A stretch of DNA of 64,000 nucleotides from assembly GCA_963821715.1 (NCBI GenBank), contig CAWGET010000001.1, forward strand, positions 248,001 through 312,000, in the 5' to 3' direction. Positions 62,215 through 64,000 of the stretch are shown piece by piece. Source of the DNA: CAWGET01 sp963821715. Its GTDB lineage: Bacteria > Bacteroidota > Ignavibacteria > Ignavibacteriales > Melioribacteraceae. Within the stretch, counting starts at the first letter, position 1, and the number at the start of each line of letters is the position of its first letter. Under the pieces are notes generated by a model. The model saw only the letters and a list, made by a program, of their open reading frames with translations, was not told the origin of the DNA and made no database searches. Position numbers and translations under genes: made by a program.

Positions 62215-63142
62215 ATTTTTTAGACAATGTAAAAAGATTTTTAGCCGAGATAGCTGCGGTACAATCTGGGTTTTTGTAAAGCACTATTTCGTCCAAATCT
62301 ATCACCGGGTGGATGAGCATCATGTTTTCCTTTCCGGCGGCGGAATAGCGTTTTCTCTTTTCGCTTCTACAATTCCTTTGTCGCTTATAATATTCGCAAT
62401 CCTCGGCGGATTTATAGAACCTACGAGAATTGAAGACCAGGTAACAAATTTAATATACACTATCATTCCTTATCCGGAATACGCCGAAAGCGTTATAAAC
62501 ATTATTCTTTCTCGTATTCCCGAAGTTTTGCAATACCAGACAACTGCCGCTTATATCGGTATTATCGGTTTGTTTTTTGTAGCGAGCGGACTATTCAGCA
62601 GTATGCGAACTGTGCTGAATAATATTTTCGGTGTAACTGAAGATAAACATGCCATTATTGCAAAACTACGCGATTTTATGATGGTTCTGCTTCTCATCAT
62701 TTTTATTCTGCTGCTGGCGTTTATTTTCCCGGCTATCAGAATTTTGATAAACGCTTCGGATCGTATTCCGTTTTTTGAATACTTCCGTGTTAGCGCTATT
62801 ATCAGTTTCCTTTTTTCTCTCGTTTCCGCCGCTGTTATTTTCGTACTCTTTTTCATATTTTATTATGTTATTCCTTATGAGAAACTCGGCAAAAAGGTAG
62901 CGGCTGTGGCAGCTTTTTGGACTACAGTGCTCTGGGAAGTTGCCCGCCAGATTTTTGGATATTATATTTCTCACATCCCTTCAATAAACCGTATTTACGG
63001 CGCGTATGCTTTCGTTGTTGTGGTTGCATTATGGATTTATTATTCTTCTATTCTCTTTATTCTTGGAGCCGAAATCGGGCAGTTATACCGCGAAAGATTG
63101 TTGATTAAAAAAATGGAAGAAGAAGATGAAAAGGCACAGTAG
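62204..63142 (+). CDS. YihY/BrkB-family membrane protein
   Basis: This 312-residue protein starts at ATG 62204, inside the end of purL. It has six predicted helices. The family pattern is visible in GGGIAFSLFASTIPLSLIIFAILGGF, LFSSMRTVLNNIFG, and GAYAFVVVVALWIYYSSILFILGAEIGQLY. Members were once called ribonuclease BN but are membrane proteins of unclear function, perhaps transport or lipid-related. It overlaps the hemerythrin gene by 17 bases, which suggests coupled expression. Confidence 0.92.
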   Translation: MTSKFFRQCKKIFSRDSCGTIWVFVKHYFVQIYHRVDEHHVFLSGGGIAFSLFASTIPLSLIIFAILGGFIEPTRIEDQVTNLIYTIIPYPEYAESVINIILSRIPEVLQYQTTAAYIGIIGLFFVASGLFSSMRTVLNNIFGVTEDKHAIIAKLRDFMMVLLLIIFILLLAFIFPAIRILINASDRIPFFEYFRVSAIISFLFSLVSAAVIFVLFFIFYYVIPYEKLGKKVAAVAAFWTTVLWEVARQIFGYYISHIPSINRIYGAYAFVVVVALWIYYSSILFILGAEIGQLYRERLLIKKMEEEDEKAQ

Positions 63143-63578
63143 TTTAATTCCGCTTTCGAGACAGCATCAAAAAGCTCTCCTTACTGCGCAGTTAATAAAG
63201 AAGAACGCCCCTGAATACCGGGACTTACCAACGAATTACGAAGATAAAAAAACTTATACGATAAATTTTTATTACGATCATTTAGTTCCTCATTTCAAAG
63301 CCGAAGAAGAAATCCTTATTCCGTTCCTTCAGAACAGGTCGGAGAAAATAGATAAAGTAAACGACGAAATAGTAGAAGAGCATTTAAAAATACGTGAATT
63401 GGTTTTAAGTATTGAAACAAAAAATGAATTTGTGGAATTGATGGATGAATTAGGATTTTTGCTGGAAAGTCACGTTAGAAAAGAAGAAAGAATTTGGTTC
63501 GAAGAAATTCAAACGGTTCTAGATGAAGAGGAACTTGAAAATTTAAACGGAAGATTAAATTTCAACATGGAGGAATAA
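63126..63578 (+). CDS. Hemerythrin-like HHE domain protein
   Basis: This 150-residue protein has the HHE/hemerythrin pattern of helices: LIPLSRQHQKALLTAQLIKK (first His), YYDHLVPHFKAEEEILIPFL (His and Glu cluster), IVEEHLKIRELVLSIE and LESHVRKEERIWFEEIQ. These histidines and glutamates can bind a di-iron centre. Roles in oxygen sensing, nitric oxide detoxification or iron handling are possible. It overlaps the YihY gene. No signal peptide is predicted. Confidence 0.9.
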   Translation: MKRHSSLIPLSRQHQKALLTAQLIKKNAPEYRDLPTNYEDKKTYTINFYYDHLVPHFKAEEEILIPFLQNRSEKIDKVNDEIVEEHLKIRELVLSIETKNEFVELMDELGFLLESHVRKEERIWFEEIQTVLDEEELENLNGRLNFNMEE

Positions 63579-63942
63579 ATTAAAAAATAGCCTTTCTTGA
63601 AATTCCGTTATAGGGTTTTATAGAAATAATTGCTGTACAATATGATTGAGCTTAGATCAAATAGTTATATCAAATTCGAGTCTGCCGCAATTTGAAAATT
63701 ACAGTAAAGTTTTTTCGATCGTAAATCATTATCAGTAGAAGCAGAGAACAGAAGTAAGCAGTCAGAACGGCAGTCGCGGGCGTTTTGAATTTTACGGATG
63801 ATAATGTAAAGACGCTGTATGCCAAAGAAATCGGAAAACAGAAATCGCAGCTATATTTAAAAAAAATAGAGACGCCGCGTACGGTGTCTCTATCAAAAGA
63901 TTTTCTAAGCTTCTATGGTATTTCTTACTCTTATTTACCCTA
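63579..63942. other. 364-base stretch without a confident gene
   Basis: It holds AT-rich sequence, a minus-strand terminator (63855-63892) and an open plus-strand frame from 63758 to the window end. That frame lacks a clear start and Shine-Dalgarno sequence, and I do not call it. The minus-strand terminator suggests instead that a minus-strand gene enters from beyond the window edge. Confidence 0.45.
63855..63892 (-). terminator. Rho-independent terminator on the minus strand
   Basis: On the minus strand, TAGAGACACCG and CGGCGTCTCTA form an 11-bp stem with one wobble (arms 63867-63877 and 63882-63892, loop 4 bases). A run of eight U residues follows. It would end the gene whose last codons are at 63943-64000. 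Its GAGACG core repeats the theme of 699-731 and 39225-39246. Confidence 0.8.
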
Positions 63943-64000
63943 TCATAATTCCGTAAATTTGGCTATTTCATTTTCTAAAAATTTGGCGTATAGAATCCTG
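63943..64000 (-). CDS. 3' end of an unidentified minus-strand gene
   Basis: Reading the minus strand from the window edge, a frame gives ...RILYAKFLENEIAKFTEL and stops at TGA (63943-63945). It is followed 50 bases later by a strong minus-strand terminator, which supports a real gene end. Only 18 residues are visible, so no product can be named. Confidence 0.4.
   Translation of the reverse strand, partial: RILYAKFLENEIAKFTEL

Noticed and set aside
63758..64000. Open plus-strand frame reaching the window edge
   Set aside because: No ATG or Shine-Dalgarno sequence is present near its start, and it runs through a strong minus-strand terminator.

Overview
The window looks like a chromosomal segment of an Ignavibacteria-type bacterium (Bacteroidota/Chlorobi side; a Melioribacter- or Ignavibacterium-like lineage is my inference). 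The reasons are AT-rich coding DNA, type IX secretion (T9SS) C-terminal domains with NYPNPFNP motifs, a PorV-like protein, a complete bat (aerotolerance) operon, a rpmI-rplT-pheST-zapA-rny order, and Shine-Dalgarno sequences before many genes.

Layout. 1-1.8 kb: 3' end of an alanine racemase, a DUF302 protein, and a small RelE/ParE-type toxin-antitoxin pair flanked by imperfect direct repeats. 1.8-10 kb: one operon with a MoxR ATPase, a DUF58 protein, a BatD-like membrane protein, two VWA proteins (BatA, BatB), BatC, BatD and BatE. 10.3-11.2 kb: a DUF305 membrane protein and an unrecognised secreted protein with three Cys-Pro-Tyr motifs. 11.4-21.5 kb: tRNA-Leu, tRNA-Val, thrS, infC (ATC start codon), rpmI, rplT, pheS, pheT, a coiled-coil gene, zapA, a structured RNA with 6S-like layout, rny and coaE. 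21.6-26.1 kb, minus strand: cytochrome bd oxidase (cydAB) and a two-component system. 26.3-29.2 kb: a B12-binding radical SAM protein and a phosphoglucosamine-mutase-like enzyme. 29.4-43 kb: an envelope region with a seven-blade FG-GAP protein carrying a T9SS tail, a TonB-dependent receptor, an 1181-residue secreted protein, a PorV-like protein, a VanX-type D,D-dipeptidase and a second repeat protein with a T9SS tail. 43-47.2 kb: an AI-2E-type permease, a YbjQ-like protein and a second AAA-ATPase/VWA pair. 47.4-54.4 kb: alr, an unrecognised helical protein, a mannose-1-phosphate guanylyltransferase, an RpiB-like fusion lacking the usual cysteine, pyrK, pyrD and folC. 54.5-59.4 kb: rho, a GWxTD-family gene, pdxA, a methyltransferase and ftsE. 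59.5-63.6 kb: a small membrane protein, purL, a YihY/BrkB protein and a hemerythrin-like protein.

The most unusual signal is that two adjacent genes, the GWxTD-family gene and pdxA, each need a -1 frame change to encode a full-length protein. Each change falls on a correctly phased T TTA AAN heptamer (56276-56282 and 57834-57840). The choices are programmed -1 frameshifting, two independent mutations, or two one-base sequence errors in short homopolymers. No strong downstream stimulatory structure is evident at either site, so this stays unresolved. Other points: the non-canonical infC start, the 6S-like RNA, the Cys-to-Asp change in the RpiB-like protein, two separate AAA-ATPase/VWA systems, and several intergenic palindromes sharing a GAGACG theme. 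I saw no CRISPR array, prophage or complete insertion sequence.
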